NCBI GenBank assembly: GCA_045593405.1
Contig: JAZNWN010000015.1
Coordinates: forward strand, 1-64,000
Reading direction: 5' to 3'
Length of the DNA: 64,000 nt
Source: UMGS1933 sp045593405
Lineage (GTDB): Bacteria > Bacillota > Clostridia > TANB77 > CAG-508
Both the position numbers and the translations under genes were made by a program. Position 1 is the stretch's first letter; each line of letters begins with the position of its first letter. Below are positions 1 through 8,952 of the stretch, piece by piece. The notes under the pieces were generated by a model. It was not told where the DNA came from. It saw only the letters and a list, made by a program, of their open reading frames with translations, and ran no database searches.

Positions 1-131
1 ATATCGATTATTTCAAGAGTAATCTAACTCATTTTTTTGTTTTTTCGCTTGGTTTTCTCCAAATTATTTGGTTTGTACGAATTTTTATAAATTCTCCACT
101 CATTTAAAGAATTTTATTGTTTATTTTTCAA

Positions 132-179
132 TGTGCTTTGTCGTTTTATTTGCCAAACGACAAGATTAATTTTAGCACA
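132..179 (-). promoter_or_regulatory. leader hairpin of a gene left of the window
   Basis: A perfect 9-bp stem (TTGTCGTTT at 138-146 with AAACGACAA at 155-163) is nested inside an outer 6-bp stem (132-137 with 174-179). It lies just downstream of the minus-strand promoter at 169-198, so it would sit at the start of the leader of a gene beyond the left edge. The rest of 1-130 is AT-rich and I see no gene in it. Confidence 0.4.
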
Positions 180-198
180 AATAATTATATAATGTCAA
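169..198 (-). promoter_or_regulatory. sigma-A type promoter firing out of the window
   Basis: On the minus strand TTGACA (193-198), an 18-nt spacer and TAAAAT (169-174) preceded by TG one base upstream form a good housekeeping promoter. It points left, to a gene outside the window. Confidence 0.55.
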
Positions 199-250
199 CA
201 CTTTTTTTAAAAAAAATTAATTTTTTTTGAGTTTTTTTCAGACTTATAAA

Positions 251-273
251 AAACCCGCTTTTAAAGCAGGTTT
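251..273 (-). terminator. intrinsic terminator of the S66 peptidase gene
   Basis: A GC-containing stem (AAACC/GGTTT arms with a G-T wobble, tight TAA loop) is followed on the minus strand by a run of T. It lies about 80 bp after the peptidase stop codon. Confidence 0.7.
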
Positions 274-354
274 CACAGCTTGGTTTTTTCTTTAAATTTA
301 TACAAAAAATAACATTTTTTATAATATTTATAATGAAAATATTTAATTCATTAA

Positions 355-1365
355 TTATTCTAACTTAAACGTAATTTCTCCTTTTCCATCTTTAGATATT
401 ATATTACATATGGCTCCATTTATAATTGTCATCCTTGGAGATACATGTCCTATATCTGCATTAAATATTATTGGTCTATTTAAATCTCCTAAAACTCTTG
501 TTACAGCCTCCTTAAATGATATATTATAGCGGCTTTGATTTGTAGCACTTCTTCCAAAAACAAATCCATTTGCATATTCAAACAATCCATTGTCTTTAAA
601 TTTCCAAAGAGTTCTTATAACATCTTCTGAAGACATCTCACAATTTTCAAGATACCATACAATACCATCATCTTTATATTTTTCTATAAATTCTTTTGTT
701 TTATCAAATCTTGTTCCAAACAGTCCACTTAAAATATCTAAACATCCACCTATCATTCTTCCTTTAATGTTAATACTCTCATTGCTCGAATTCTCCCATT
801 TTACTTCTGTATCTAAATTATACTCTTCATTTCCAATTATATTCTCATGTCTTGTACTTTCATATTTTTCAAAACTTTCTTGTTTTACCAGATTTCCTTC
901 TAATATCTTTACATTATCTCTTAAAGATTTATGCCATTTTTCCATTCCAAAAGTTTTAAGATTATCCGCATAAATTGTTGCAATATCAAGATTTGTTGTA
1001 ATTGTAAAAAGCAAACCCGTTGGATCTGAATATCCTTGCAACCATTTTGGATTATTTTTTATAACTTCAAAGTCAACTTCAGATAGCATTTCTAGAAGAA
1101 ATTCCCCACCACCAGCGCATATAATACATTTTGTTTGTTTGTCTTTAAACAAACTCTCTAATTCCTGAGCTTGTACTTTACTTGGGGCACTTTTACCTTT
1201 TACACTTGTCCTAACATCTTTTGTTTCTTTGATTTTATAACCTATATCTTCAAACTTTTTTATTGCATTATTTAAACGAAATACATCTATTTCTTCCGTG
1301 ACTCCGTCTGAAGGAGCTGTTATTCCTATTGTATCATTTTGTTTTAAAAATTGCGGATAAATCAT
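355..1365 (-). CDS. S66-family LD-carboxypeptidase / MccF-like serine peptidase
   Basis: About 336 residues. The fold order of the S66 family is visible: an N-terminal domain opening with DTIGITAPS, the nucleophile in QGYSDPT (Ser at about 113), then WYLENCEMSSEDV and GHVSPRMTI, which would supply the Glu and His of the Ser-Glu-His triad. Known members cleave L,D-peptide bonds in cell-wall recycling or inactivate microcin C-type compounds; the sequence alone does not decide which. I chose the ATG at 1365 because AAAGGAG lies at the right distance; an in-frame codon further upstream (1419) would run through a dispersed repeat. Monocistronic, with its own terminator. Confidence 0.85.
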   Translation of the reverse strand: MIYPQFLKQNDTIGITAPSDGVTEEIDVFRLNNAIKKFEDIGYKIKETKDVRTSVKGKSAPSKVQAQELESLFKDKQTKCIICAGGGEFLLEMLSEVDFEVIKNNPKWLQGYSDPTGLLFTITTNLDIATIYADNLKTFGMEKWHKSLRDNVKILEGNLVKQESFEKYESTRHENIIGNEEYNLDTEVKWENSSNESINIKGRMIGGCLDILSGLFGTRFDKTKEFIEKYKDDGIVWYLENCEMSSEDVIRTLWKFKDNGLFEYANGFVFGRSATNQSRYNISFKEAVTRVLGDLNRPIIFNADIGHVSPRMTIINGAICNIISKDGKGEITFKLE

Positions 1366-1386
1366 GTTAATCTCCTTTACAATATC

Positions 1387-1452
1387 GTAGTGGTCGGTAT
1401 TGACCGACCCGCAAATCACATTATTTGGGTGGGGCTTGACCAGCCCCTACAT
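1387..1452. repeat. dispersed palindromic repeat, family A
   Basis: Two short hairpins (GGTCGGTATTGACCGACC and GGGCTTGACCAGCCC) in tandem, closed by CCCCTACA. It fills the gap between pgi and the peptidase gene. Same family as at 8156, 15293, 22199, 23259, 24611, 32550, 40049, 41199, 48543, 52772, 54199, 58242, 59317 and (degenerate) 60389. Confidence 0.75.
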
Positions 1453-1455
1453 TCA

Positions 1456-2763
1456 TTAATATCCTGGTTTATCTAATAGTTTAAACATATTTTTCTTATA
1501 TGCCTCTACTCCTGGTTGATTAAATGGATTTACTCCTAATATTTTTCCAGAAATAGCACATGCCAATTCAAAAAAGTATATTAATTCTCCTAAATTTTCT
1601 TCATCTAATCTATCTACATCTATTATTATATTTGGTACTTTTCCTTGTGTATGAGCTTGTATAGTCCCTTCCATTGCTTTATGATTTATGTAGTTCATGG
1701 TTTTTCCTTCTAAATAATTTAATCCGTCAAGGTCATCTTCATCTGCTTTCATTTTTATATCTGTTTTTGTGTTTTCTATATTAATTACTGTCTCAAATAG
1801 TTCTCTTCTTCCTTCTTGTATATATTGCCCTAAAGAATGTAAATCTGTTGTAAATATTGCTCCAGCAGGAAATATTCCTTTACTTTCTTTTCCTTCACTC
1901 TCACCATATAGTTGTTTCCACCATTCTATAAAATACAACATTTTCGGTTCATAATTTACCAGAATTTCTGTAGTTTTATTTTGTTTATATAAAATATTTC
2001 TTACAACAGCATATCTATAACAATTATTATATTTTAAATTACTATCATTATACTTTTCTTGCCCATTTCTTGCACCATTCATTAATTTTTCAATGTCTAT
2101 TCCTGATACAGCTATTGGCAACAATCCAACTGCTGTTAATACAGAAAATCTTCCTCCAATATTATTTGGAATTACAAAAGTTTCATATTCTTCCTCATTT
2201 GCCAAAGTTTTTAAGGCTCCTTTTGCTTTATCTGTTGTTACGTATATCCTTTGCCTTGCTTCATCTATTCCATATTTAGATTCTAGGTATTCTCTAAAAA
2301 TTCTAAATGCTATTGCTGGTTCTGTAGTTGTTCCTGATTTTGAAATCACATTTATAGATATATCTTTTTGTGAAAGACATTCTAAAAGATCATTTAGATA
2401 ATCTGGGCTTATATTGTTTCCCACAAAAAATATTTGCGGAGATTTTCTTTGCTTATTTGATAACAAATTATAAAAAGTATTATTTAATGCTTCTATTACT
2501 GCTCTTGCGCCCAAATAAGAGCCACCCACACCTATTACCACTAAAACATCTGAATTTTTTTGTATTTTTTTAGCTGCTTTTTTTATTCTATCAAATTCTT
2601 CTTTATCATAATTTGTAGGAAGTTCTAGCCATCCTGCAAATTCATCCTCTTTTTCTGAAATTTCATGTAATTCATTATGAGCTTTTTCTACAGCATCTCT
2701 ATATTTCATTATTTCTTTTTCTTTAATTCCTGCATTTTCTAAATTCAATTTAATATTTGGCAT
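1456..2763 (-). CDS. pgi: glucose-6-phosphate isomerase
   Basis: 435 residues, the length of the short Bacillus/Clostridium type. It interconverts glucose 6-phosphate and fructose 6-phosphate in the cytoplasm. Visible signatures are VIGVGGSYLGARAVIEAL, VISKSGTTTEPAIAFR, the segment GESEGKESKGIFPAGA and the C-terminal FNQPGVEAYKKNMF, all typical of PGI. ATG at 2763 is preceded by GAGGAGTGAG. The stop codon lies four bases from a family A repeat. No partner in an operon; the downstream peptidase starts beyond the repeat. Confidence 0.97.
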   Translation of the reverse strand: MPNIKLNLENAGIKEKEIMKYRDAVEKAHNELHEISEKEDEFAGWLELPTNYDKEEFDRIKKAAKKIQKNSDVLVVIGVGGSYLGARAVIEALNNTFYNLLSNKQRKSPQIFFVGNNISPDYLNDLLECLSQKDISINVISKSGTTTEPAIAFRIFREYLESKYGIDEARQRIYVTTDKAKGALKTLANEEEYETFVIPNNIGGRFSVLTAVGLLPIAVSGIDIEKLMNGARNGQEKYNDSNLKYNNCYRYAVVRNILYKQNKTTEILVNYEPKMLYFIEWWKQLYGESEGKESKGIFPAGAIFTTDLHSLGQYIQEGRRELFETVINIENTKTDIKMKADEDDLDGLNYLEGKTMNYINHKAMEGTIQAHTQGKVPNIIIDVDRLDEENLGELIYFFELACAISGKILGVNPFNQPGVEAYKKNMFKLLDKPGY

Positions 2764-2834
2764 ATTTTCTCACTCCTCTTTTGATTTTACATGATAATTT
2801 TATTATATTAATTAATTATATGCAAGAAAAAGAT

Positions 2835-2866
2835 AAAAAAATTAGAGATTATTTCTAATCTCTAAT
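2835..2866 (-). terminator. intrinsic terminator of tuf / str operon
   Basis: ATTAGAGATT (2841-2850) pairs perfectly with AATCTCTAAT (2857-2866), with six T on the minus strand after the stem. It lies just downstream of the tuf stop codon and ends the str transcript. Confidence 0.85.
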
Positions 2867-2884
2867 TTTCTATTTTATAAAAGA

Positions 2885-4087
2885 TTATTCAATTATATCA
2901 GCAACGATACCTGAACCAACTGTTCTACCACCTTCACGGATAGCGAATCTTAATCCTTTTTCCATAGCGATAGGTGTAATTAATTCGATTGTCATTGTGA
3001 TGTTATCTCCTGGCATAACCATTTCTGTTCCAGCTGGTAAATCAACTAAACCTGTAACGTCTGTTGTTCTAAAGTAGAATTGTGGTCTGTAACCATTGAA
3101 GAATGGAGTATGTCTTCCACCTTCTTCTTTAGTTAAAACGTAAACTTCTGCTTTGAATTTTGTATGTGGTTGTACTGTTCCTGGTTTTGCAAGTACTTGA
3201 CCTCTTTCAACATCTTTCTTTTCAATACCTCTTAATAAGATACCTACGTTATCTCCAGCTTCTGCTTGGTCTAATAATTTTCTGAACATTTCAACACCAG
3301 TAACAACTGATTTTTTGCTTTCTTCTGCTAAACCAACAATTTCAACTTCGTCTTGTAATTTAACTGTTCCTCTTTCAACTCTACCAGTAACAACTGTTCC
3401 TCTACCTGTGATTGTGAATACGTCTTCGATAGGCATTAAGAATGTTTGATCAACTGGTCTTTCTGGAGTTGGTATATAGCTATCAACTGCTTCCATTAAT
3501 TCTTTCATACATGCATATTCTGGAGCTTCTGGATCTGTTGAAGAACTTTCTAATACTTTTAATGAAGATCCTTTTACGATTGGAATTTCGTCTCCTGGGA
3601 ATTCGTAGCTAGATAATAAGTCTCTAACTTCCATTTCAACTAATTCTAATAATTCTGGATCGTCAACCATATCGCATTTGTTCATGTAAACTACGATATA
3701 TTTAACACCAACTTGTCTTGCAAGTAATATGTGTTCTCTTGTTTGAGGCATTGGACCATCAGCTGCAGATACAACTAATATTGCACCATCCATTTGTGCA
3801 GCACCAGTAATCATGTTTTTAACATAGTCAGCATGTCCTGGGCAGTCAACGTGTGCATAGTGTCTGTTATCTGTTTCATATTCTACGTGTGCTGTGTTGA
3901 TTGTAATTCCTCTTTCTCTTTCTTCTGGAGCACCGTCGATTTGATCATATGCTGTAAATTGAGCCTTTCCTTTTAATCCTAAATATTTTGTAATAGCTGC
4001 TGTTGTTGTTGTTTTACCGTGGTCAACGTGACCAACTGTACCGATATTAACGTGTGGTTTTGTTCTTTCAAATTTTGCTTTTGCCAT
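2885..4087 (-). CDS. tuf: translation elongation factor Tu
   Basis: 400 residues. The GTPase domain shows GHVDHGKTTT (about 19-28), DCPGHADYVKNMITGAAQMDGAILV, and NKCDM; domains 2 and 3 are complete to the C-terminal VGSGIVADIIE. It delivers aminoacyl-tRNA to the ribosome. Last gene of the str operon; 315 bp separate it from fusA, partly filled by a family B repeat. The ATG follows AAGGAGG. Confidence 0.99.
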   Translation of the reverse strand: MAKAKFERTKPHVNIGTVGHVDHGKTTTTAAITKYLGLKGKAQFTAYDQIDGAPEERERGITINTAHVEYETDNRHYAHVDCPGHADYVKNMITGAAQMDGAILVVSAADGPMPQTREHILLARQVGVKYIVVYMNKCDMVDDPELLELVEMEVRDLLSSYEFPGDEIPIVKGSSLKVLESSSTDPEAPEYACMKELMEAVDSYIPTPERPVDQTFLMPIEDVFTITGRGTVVTGRVERGTVKLQDEVEIVGLAEESKKSVVTGVEMFRKLLDQAEAGDNVGILLRGIEKKDVERGQVLAKPGTVQPHTKFKAEVYVLTKEEGGRHTPFFNGYRPQFYFRTTDVTGLVDLPAGTEMVMPGDNITMTIELITPIAMEKGLRFAIREGGRTVGSGIVADIIE

Positions 4088-4268
4088 TTAAATTTCCTCC
4101 TTAATTTAGTTAGCTGTTAGTTTTTTCTCCTAACTTGGCTATATTTTATTTTTTTAAATTTAAAAACTTTTTTAAAGCAAACCTATTTTATAATACTTTT
4201 TGTTTTTTTGCAATAGCTTTATAAATATTTTTTGCTTTTAAATTGATGTTCAACATATTTAAATAACC

Positions 4269-4374
4269 GTATTTGGTGTTTTGTATTTGGAAGTTGGTAT
4301 TTTTTATTTGATTTTGATAAGTTTATTTCAAAATTCCAAAAACCAAAAACCAAATACCAAATACACTTCATACA
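4269..4374. repeat. AT-rich inverted repeat, family B
   Basis: Left arm GTATTTGGTGTTTTG and right arm CCAAATACCAAATAC are imperfectly inverted around an AT-rich centre. It fills the fusA-tuf gap. A second copy is at 46672-46754 and a half copy at 59264-59305. A 69-codon ORF through it is an artefact. Confidence 0.65.
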
Positions 4375-4402
4375 AATTATCTTTTTAACTGAACAATAAT
4401 TT

Positions 4403-6484
4403 TTAGTCTTTTTTTGCTCTTGATGCAACTATTGTTTCTAATATTGATTTTGGAACTTCTTCGTAATGGCTTGGTTCCATTGCATATGTTCCTCTACCTT
4501 GTGTTTTAGAACGCAAGTCTGTTGCATAACCAAACATTTCTGAAAGTGGAATAAATGCTCTTATTATTTGCATTCCATTTCTTGCTTCCATTCCTTCCAT
4601 TCTTCCACGTCTTGAGTTTACGTCTCCTATAACATCTCCCATATATTCTTCTGGAACTGTTACTTCAACTCTCATGATTGGTTCAAGGATAACAGATTTT
4701 CCTTGTTTACATCCTTCTTTGAATGCCATAGAACCTGCTATTTTGAATGCCATTTCTGATGAGTCAACATCATGGTAAGATCCGTCTACTAATGTAGCTT
4801 TAAAATCTATAACTGGATAACCAGCTAATACACCGCTTTCAGCAGCTTCACGTATACCTTCTTCAGTTGGTTTGATGTATTCTTTTGGAACAACACCACC
4901 AACGATTTTGCTTTCAAATTGAACTCCTGTTCCTGGTTCTAATGGTTCCATTTCTAGCCAAACATGTCCATATTGTCCACGTCCACCAGATTGACGAATG
5001 AATTTACCTTCAACTCTTACTTTGTTTCTAATTGTTTCTTTGTAAGATACTTGTGGTTTACCTACATTACATTCAACTTTAAATTCTCTTTTTAATCTGT
5101 CTACTATAATGTCTAAGTGTAATTCACCCATACCTGCTATAATTGTTTGACCTGTTTCTTGGTTTGTATATGTTTTAAATGTTGGATCTTCTTCAGCTAA
5201 TTTTGCTAATGCTATACCCATTTTTTCTTGAGCTACTTTATCTTTTGGCTCAATAGCTATTTCGATAACTGGCTCTGGGAATTCCATAGATTCTAGTATA
5301 ACTGGATGATTTATATCACATAATGTATCACCTGTTGTTACTTCTCTTAAGCCAACAGCTGCAGCGATATCTCCTGAATATACTTTGTCTATATCTTCTC
5401 TGTGATTAGCATGCATTTGAAGAATTCTTCCTATTCTTTCTTTTTTATCTTTGTTTGCATTTAATACTGTTGATCCAGATTCTAATGTTCCTGAATAAAC
5501 TCTAAAGAAACAAAGTTTTCCAACGAATGGGTCAGTAGCAATTTTAAATGCTAATGCTGCAAATGGTTCTGAATCAGATGTTTTTCTTTCTGTTTCTTCT
5601 CCATCTAAAGTTACACCTTTAATATTTGGTATATCTAATGGAGATGGCATATAATCAACAACTGCGTCTAATAATTCTTGAACACCTTTGTTTTTATATG
5701 ATGATCCACAGCATACTGGAACTATTTTATTATTTAATGTTCCTAATCTTAAACCTTTTTTGATTTCTTCTGTAGAAAGTTCTTCACCTTCTAAATATTT
5801 CATCATTAATTCATCATCTTGTTCAGCTGCAGCTTCAATCATTGCTGCTCTAAATTCATTTGCTTTATCAGCTAAATCTGCTGGTACATCTTTTTCTTCA
5901 ATGTCTTTTCCTAAATCGTCTTTATGAATAAATGCTCTCATTTTTATTAAGTCTACTATTCCTTGGAAGTTTCCTTCTGCACCAATTGGTAATTGGATTG
6001 GAATAGCATTTGCATTTAATCTATCTCTCATTTGGTTTACACATGCATAGAAATCTGCTCCAGTAATATCCATTTTGTTTACATATGCCATTCTTGGTAC
6101 TTTATAATTATCTGCTTGTCTCCAAACTGTTTCTGATTGTGGTTGAACTCCACCCTTAGCACAGAATACTGTAACAGAACCATCTAATACTCTTAAAGAT
6201 CTTTCAACTTCAACTGTAAAGTCAACGTGACCTGGTGTGTCAATTATGTTTATTCTATGGTTTAACCATGTACATGTTGTAGCAGCAGAAGTAATTGTTA
6301 TACCTCTTTCTTGTTCTTGTGCCATCCAGTCCATTGTCGCTTCACCTTCGTGAGTTTCTCCTATTTTATGGTTAACACCTGTGTAAAATAGAATTCTCTC
6401 AGTTGTTGTTGTTTTTCCTGCATCGATGTGAGCCATTATTCCTATATTTCTTGTTCTTTCTAATGGAAATGCTCTATTTGCCAT
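4403..6484 (-). CDS. fusA: translation elongation factor G
   Basis: 693 residues, full length. The G domain shows AHIDAGKTTTTERILFYTG, DTPGHVDFTVEVERSLRVLDG and YVNKMD; domains II-V follow, including GMGELHLDIIVDRLKREF and GRGQYGHVW, and it ends SRAKKD. It catalyses translocation and, with RRF, ribosome recycling. The ATG at 6484 has TAGGAGG. Third gene of the str operon, 26 bp after rpsG. Confidence 0.99.
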   Translation of the reverse strand: MANRAFPLERTRNIGIMAHIDAGKTTTTERILFYTGVNHKIGETHEGEATMDWMAQEQERGITITSAATTCTWLNHRINIIDTPGHVDFTVEVERSLRVLDGSVTVFCAKGGVQPQSETVWRQADNYKVPRMAYVNKMDITGADFYACVNQMRDRLNANAIPIQLPIGAEGNFQGIVDLIKMRAFIHKDDLGKDIEEKDVPADLADKANEFRAAMIEAAAEQDDELMMKYLEGEELSTEEIKKGLRLGTLNNKIVPVCCGSSYKNKGVQELLDAVVDYMPSPLDIPNIKGVTLDGEETERKTSDSEPFAALAFKIATDPFVGKLCFFRVYSGTLESGSTVLNANKDKKERIGRILQMHANHREDIDKVYSGDIAAAVGLREVTTGDTLCDINHPVILESMEFPEPVIEIAIEPKDKVAQEKMGIALAKLAEEDPTFKTYTNQETGQTIIAGMGELHLDIIVDRLKREFKVECNVGKPQVSYKETIRNKVRVEGKFIRQSGGRGQYGHVWLEMEPLEPGTGVQFESKIVGGVVPKEYIKPTEEGIREAAESGVLAGYPVIDFKATLVDGSYHDVDSSEMAFKIAGSMAFKEGCKQGKSVILEPIMRVEVTVPEEYMGDVIGDVNSRRGRMEGMEARNGMQIIRAFIPLSEMFGYATDLRSKTQGRGTYAMEPSHYEEVPKSILETIVASRAKKD

Positions 6485-6510
6485 CTTTTTCCTCCTATTT
6501 TAATTATATT

Positions 6511-6981
6511 TTAGAATTTATAATGTGCGAAAGCTTTATTAGCTTCTGCCATTCTATGTGTTTCTTCTTTTTTCTTGAATGCTCCACCAGCATTGTTGAT
6601 AGCGTCTATTATTTCTCCTGCTAGTTTTTCAGCCATTGTTTTTTCATGTCTTTTTCTAGCATATAATACTAACCATCTTAATCCTAAAGTTTGTCTTCTT
6701 TCTGCTCTTATTTCAAGTGGCACTTGATAAGTTGCTCCACCTACACGTCTTGCTTTAACTTCAAGAACTGGCATAACATTATTTAATGCTGCTTCAAAAA
6801 CTTCTAAAGGTTCTTTACCTTCTTTTTCTTTTACGATATCAAATGCATCATAAACTATTTTTTGAGCAACTGTTTTTTTACCATCTAACATTATGTTGTT
6901 TATTAATTTTGTAACAACTTTGCTATTATATATTGGATCTGGTAAAACATCTCTTTTTGCTATAAATCCTCTTCTTGGCAC
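6511..6981 (-). CDS. rpsG: 30S ribosomal protein S7
   Basis: 156 residues, the usual S7 length, from MPRRGFIAKRDVLPDP to FAHYKF, with the conserved RRVGGATYQVP and the NxAGGAFKKKEETHRMAEANKAFAHY tail (shown here in part). It binds the 3' major domain of 16S rRNA. The 288-bp gap before it holds two hairpins on the transcribed strand: GAAAGGT/ACCTTTC at 7038-7061 and a longer one bounded by AGTGCTA/TAGCACT near 7066-7114. These may be an S7-type autoregulatory site, but that is inference. Confidence 0.98.
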   Translation of the reverse strand: MPRRGFIAKRDVLPDPIYNSKVVTKLINNIMLDGKKTVAQKIVYDAFDIVKEKEGKEPLEVFEAALNNVMPVLEVKARRVGGATYQVPLEIRAERRQTLGLRWLVLYARKRHEKTMAEKLAGEIIDAINNAGGAFKKKEETHRMAEANKAFAHYKF

Positions 6982-7269
6982 TATTCTTCACTCCTTTTTC
7001 ATTATTAATTACATACTTAAAAAAGTATCTTAAGTTACTCTGAAAGGTTTTCTCACCTTTCCGTATAGTGCTATAAATCTATATTAATTTTATTATATCT
7101 CTTTATTTAGCACTATTAAATATTGTAGTTTTTTAATTTACTACTGTTATAAAATTTGTCAAAAACGAGTAATGCTAGGAAAACTAATAAATTTTTTGAG
7201 ACTATACATAAGTATGTCGAATAAAAATTTATGCAGTTTGACAACGCAGTACAAAGTTTTTCACGAATT

Positions 7270-7683
7270 TTATTTTTTTGGTTTTTTTGCACCATATTTA
7301 GATCTAGCTTGCATTCTATCTTTAACACCTGCTGTATCTAATGTACCTCTGATTATGTGGTATCTAACACCTGGGATATCTTTTACCCTTCCACCTCTTA
7401 TTAAAACAACACTGTGTTCTTGTAAGTTGTGTCCTATTCCTGGAATATATGATGTTACTTCATATCCATTTGATAGTCTAACTCTGGCTACTTTTCTTAA
7501 AGCTGAGTTTGGTTTTTTAGGTGTAACTGTTTTTACAACTGTACATACTCCTCTTTTTTGTGGTGCTCTATGGTTTGTTTGTCTATTTAATTTAGAGTTG
7601 AAACCTTTTTGAAGAGCTGGAGCTGTTGATTTTGTTGTACTTGTTTTTCTACCTTTTCTTACTAATTGGTTGATTGTTGGCAC
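7270..7683 (-). CDS. rpsL: 30S ribosomal protein S12
   Basis: 137 residues, with PTINQLVRKGR, the decoding-centre loop TPKKPNSALRKVARVRL and the RGGRVKDIPGVRYHI segment. Lys is present at the position (TPKKPN) where streptomycin resistance substitutions arise. First gene of the str operon, with a promoter at 7725-7754. The ATG at 7683 follows AGGAGGTGAATT. Confidence 0.98.
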   Translation of the reverse strand: MPTINQLVRKGRKTSTTKSTAPALQKGFNSKLNRQTNHRAPQKRGVCTVVKTVTPKKPNSALRKVARVRLSNGYEVTSYIPGIGHNLQEHSVVLIRGGRVKDIPGVRYHIIRGTLDTAGVKDRMQARSKYGAKKPKK

Positions 7684-7724
7684 TTTCTAATTCACCTCCT
7701 AATTTTTACACATTAACGCTGTAT

Positions 7725-7754
7725 ATTTTACCATTTTATTCCTTGTTTTGTCAA
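7725..7754 (-). promoter_or_regulatory. str operon promoter
   Basis: TTGACA (7749-7754), 18-nt spacer and TAAAAT (7725-7730) with a TGG just before it, on the minus strand, about 40 bp upstream of rpsL. Confidence 0.75.
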
Positions 7755-7768
7755 CGTTTTTAAAGCAA

Positions 7769-7810
7769 AAAAGTAGAGAAATCTGAAATTCTTCATTTTT
7801 CTCTACTTTT
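7769..7810 (-). terminator. terminator of the small gene at 7822
   Basis: A perfect 13-bp stem AAAAGTAGAGAAA/TTTCTCTACTTTT with T-rich flanks on both strands, lying between the 7822 gene and the str promoter. It insulates the two. Confidence 0.8.
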
Positions 7811-7821
7811 TATTTGGTTAA

Positions 7822-8061
7822 TTACCATTTAATTATCAACGTCCCCCTTTTCCATAGATGAGAAATAACATACCCTTCTGAAACAAGTTGCGTCTCAACA
7901 TTTGGTCTTACTTTCCATCTCGTGGGAAAACAAAAAATGTCTTCTTGCTTTTCTACCCTTCTTTTTAACCATGCTAATTGTATAGCATCTACTGTCTTGC
8001 ATCTCAAAAACCATCTTTTAATTTTCTTTAAATACTCCCGGACTTTAGTTTTAGTAATCAA
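7822..8061 (-). CDS. small basic protein, unknown, paralogue of 30244-30480
   Basis: 79 codons, very basic, no membrane segment or recognised domain. The start is TTG at 8061 because GGAGGT lies eight bases upstream; no ATG is available. It resembles the 78-residue product at 30244: aligned points include IQLAWL/IQYRWL, RPNVETQL/RPKVRSML and EGYVIS/CGYKVS. Both genes have the same promoter spacing, the same leader hairpin and strong terminators. Oddity: codon 8 is an in-frame CGG, a codon that in housekeeping genes of this window appears only at frame breaks. A +1 slip here would stop after three codons, so the gene is either silent in this host, read as Arg, or a recent arrival. Function unknown. 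Confidence 0.6.
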   Translation of the reverse strand: MITKTKVREYLKKIKRWFLRCKTVDAIQLAWLKRRVEKQEDIFCFPTRWKVRPNVETQLVSEGYVISHLWKRGTLIIKW

Positions 8062-8082
8062 CGTGTAATACCTCCAAACATT

Positions 8083-8137
8083 CTCGCATCAGCGAGTTAA
8101 TAGTTGTTATTATAACATAATTATTTATTAATATCAA
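8083..8137 (-). promoter_or_regulatory. promoter and leader hairpin of the 7822 gene
   Basis: TTGATA (8132-8137), 17-nt spacer, TATAAT (8109-8114), then a leader hairpin on the minus strand CTCGC-TGAT-GCGAG (8083-8096) directly before the GGAGGT ribosome-binding site. The 30244 gene has the same arrangement with a compensated base pair. Confidence 0.7.
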
Positions 8138-8155
8138 TATTTTACGATTTATTCG

Positions 8156-8237
8156 GGTCGCCGAAGGCGGCGACCCCTACATATTTATTAATAATTTAAT
8201 AAATAAACGCAAAACGGGCGATTAAAATCGCCCCTAC
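8156..8237. repeat. dispersed palindromic repeat, family A (two hairpins)
   Basis: GGGTCGCCGAAGGCGGCGAC followed by CCCCTACA, an AT spacer, then GGGCGATTAAAATCGCCC and CCCTACA. Confidence 0.75.
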
Positions 8238-8255
8238 AATTCATTTTTCATGTTT

Positions 8256-8951
8256 TTATATTTCTACTAATTTAAAATCTGTGTAATCACAGCTTACTAA
8301 TTTTATATCTATTCCTTTATAATTGCCTACAAACGCTTCTTTGTGAGCATCTTTTCCATGTATATGTCCGTATATACATGTTTTTACATTATATTTTTTC
8401 ATAGTCTCTATAAAATTTAAATCTAATTTTTCAAAACTATTAAATGGTGGATAATGCATACATACTATTATTTCTTTGTCTGCACCATATTTTTCTATTC
8501 CACTTTTCAAAGACATTTCTAACCTTTGGTTTTCTCTTTTTATTATTTTTTCTGCTTTTTCTTCTTGCTCTGACCAGCCTCTTGTTCCTACTATTATTTT
8601 GTTTTCATAAAAATAACTATTATTATATATAAAATCTATGTTTTCAAAATTATTCTCTTTTATATATTTTCTCATCTTTGTAATAGTAGTCCACCAATAG
8701 TCATGATTTCCTTTTAATAATATTTTTTTACCTGGAAGGTTATTTAAATACTCAAAATCTTTGTATGTATCTTCTAAATACATTGCCCATGAAAAATCTC
8801 CTGGCATTAATACAATGTCGTCTTCTTTTACTTTTTCTTGCCAGTCTTTTTTTATTTTTTCTTCATGATTATTCCAATTCTCGCCAAATATGTTCATTGG
8901 CTTGTTTTCGCCAAATGATAAATGTAGGTCTGAAATTGCATATATTGCCAT
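8256..8951 (-). CDS. calcineurin-like metallophosphoesterase
   Basis: 231 residues. Metal-binding motifs of the family are clear: DLH near the N-terminus (AISDLHLSF), PGDFSW, GNHDYWW, CMHYPP and a terminal GHIHG (IYGHIHGKD). The substrate cannot be read from the sequence; relatives act on nucleotides or phosphoesters. ATG at 8951 has GGAGG five bases upstream; an upstream in-frame TTG (8963) would overlap this site and tsaD. It is the last gene of a tsaD-phosphoesterase pair, starting one base after the tsaD stop codon region. Confidence 0.88.
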   Translation of the reverse strand: MAIYAISDLHLSFGENKPMNIFGENWNNHEEKIKKDWQEKVKEDDIVLMPGDFSWAMYLEDTYKDFEYLNNLPGKKILLKGNHDYWWTTITKMRKYIKENNFENIDFIYNNSYFYENKIIVGTRGWSEQEEKAEKIIKRENQRLEMSLKSGIEKYGADKEIIVCMHYPPFNSFEKLDLNFIETMKKYNVKTCIYGHIHGKDAHKEAFVGNYKGIDIKLVSCDYTDFKLVEI

Positions 8952-8952
8952 A

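Noticed and set aside
4219..4428. 69-codon ORF downstream of fusA.
   Set aside because: It lies in a family B inverted repeat and overlaps the fusA end; the product mirrors the repeat arms, so it is not a gene.
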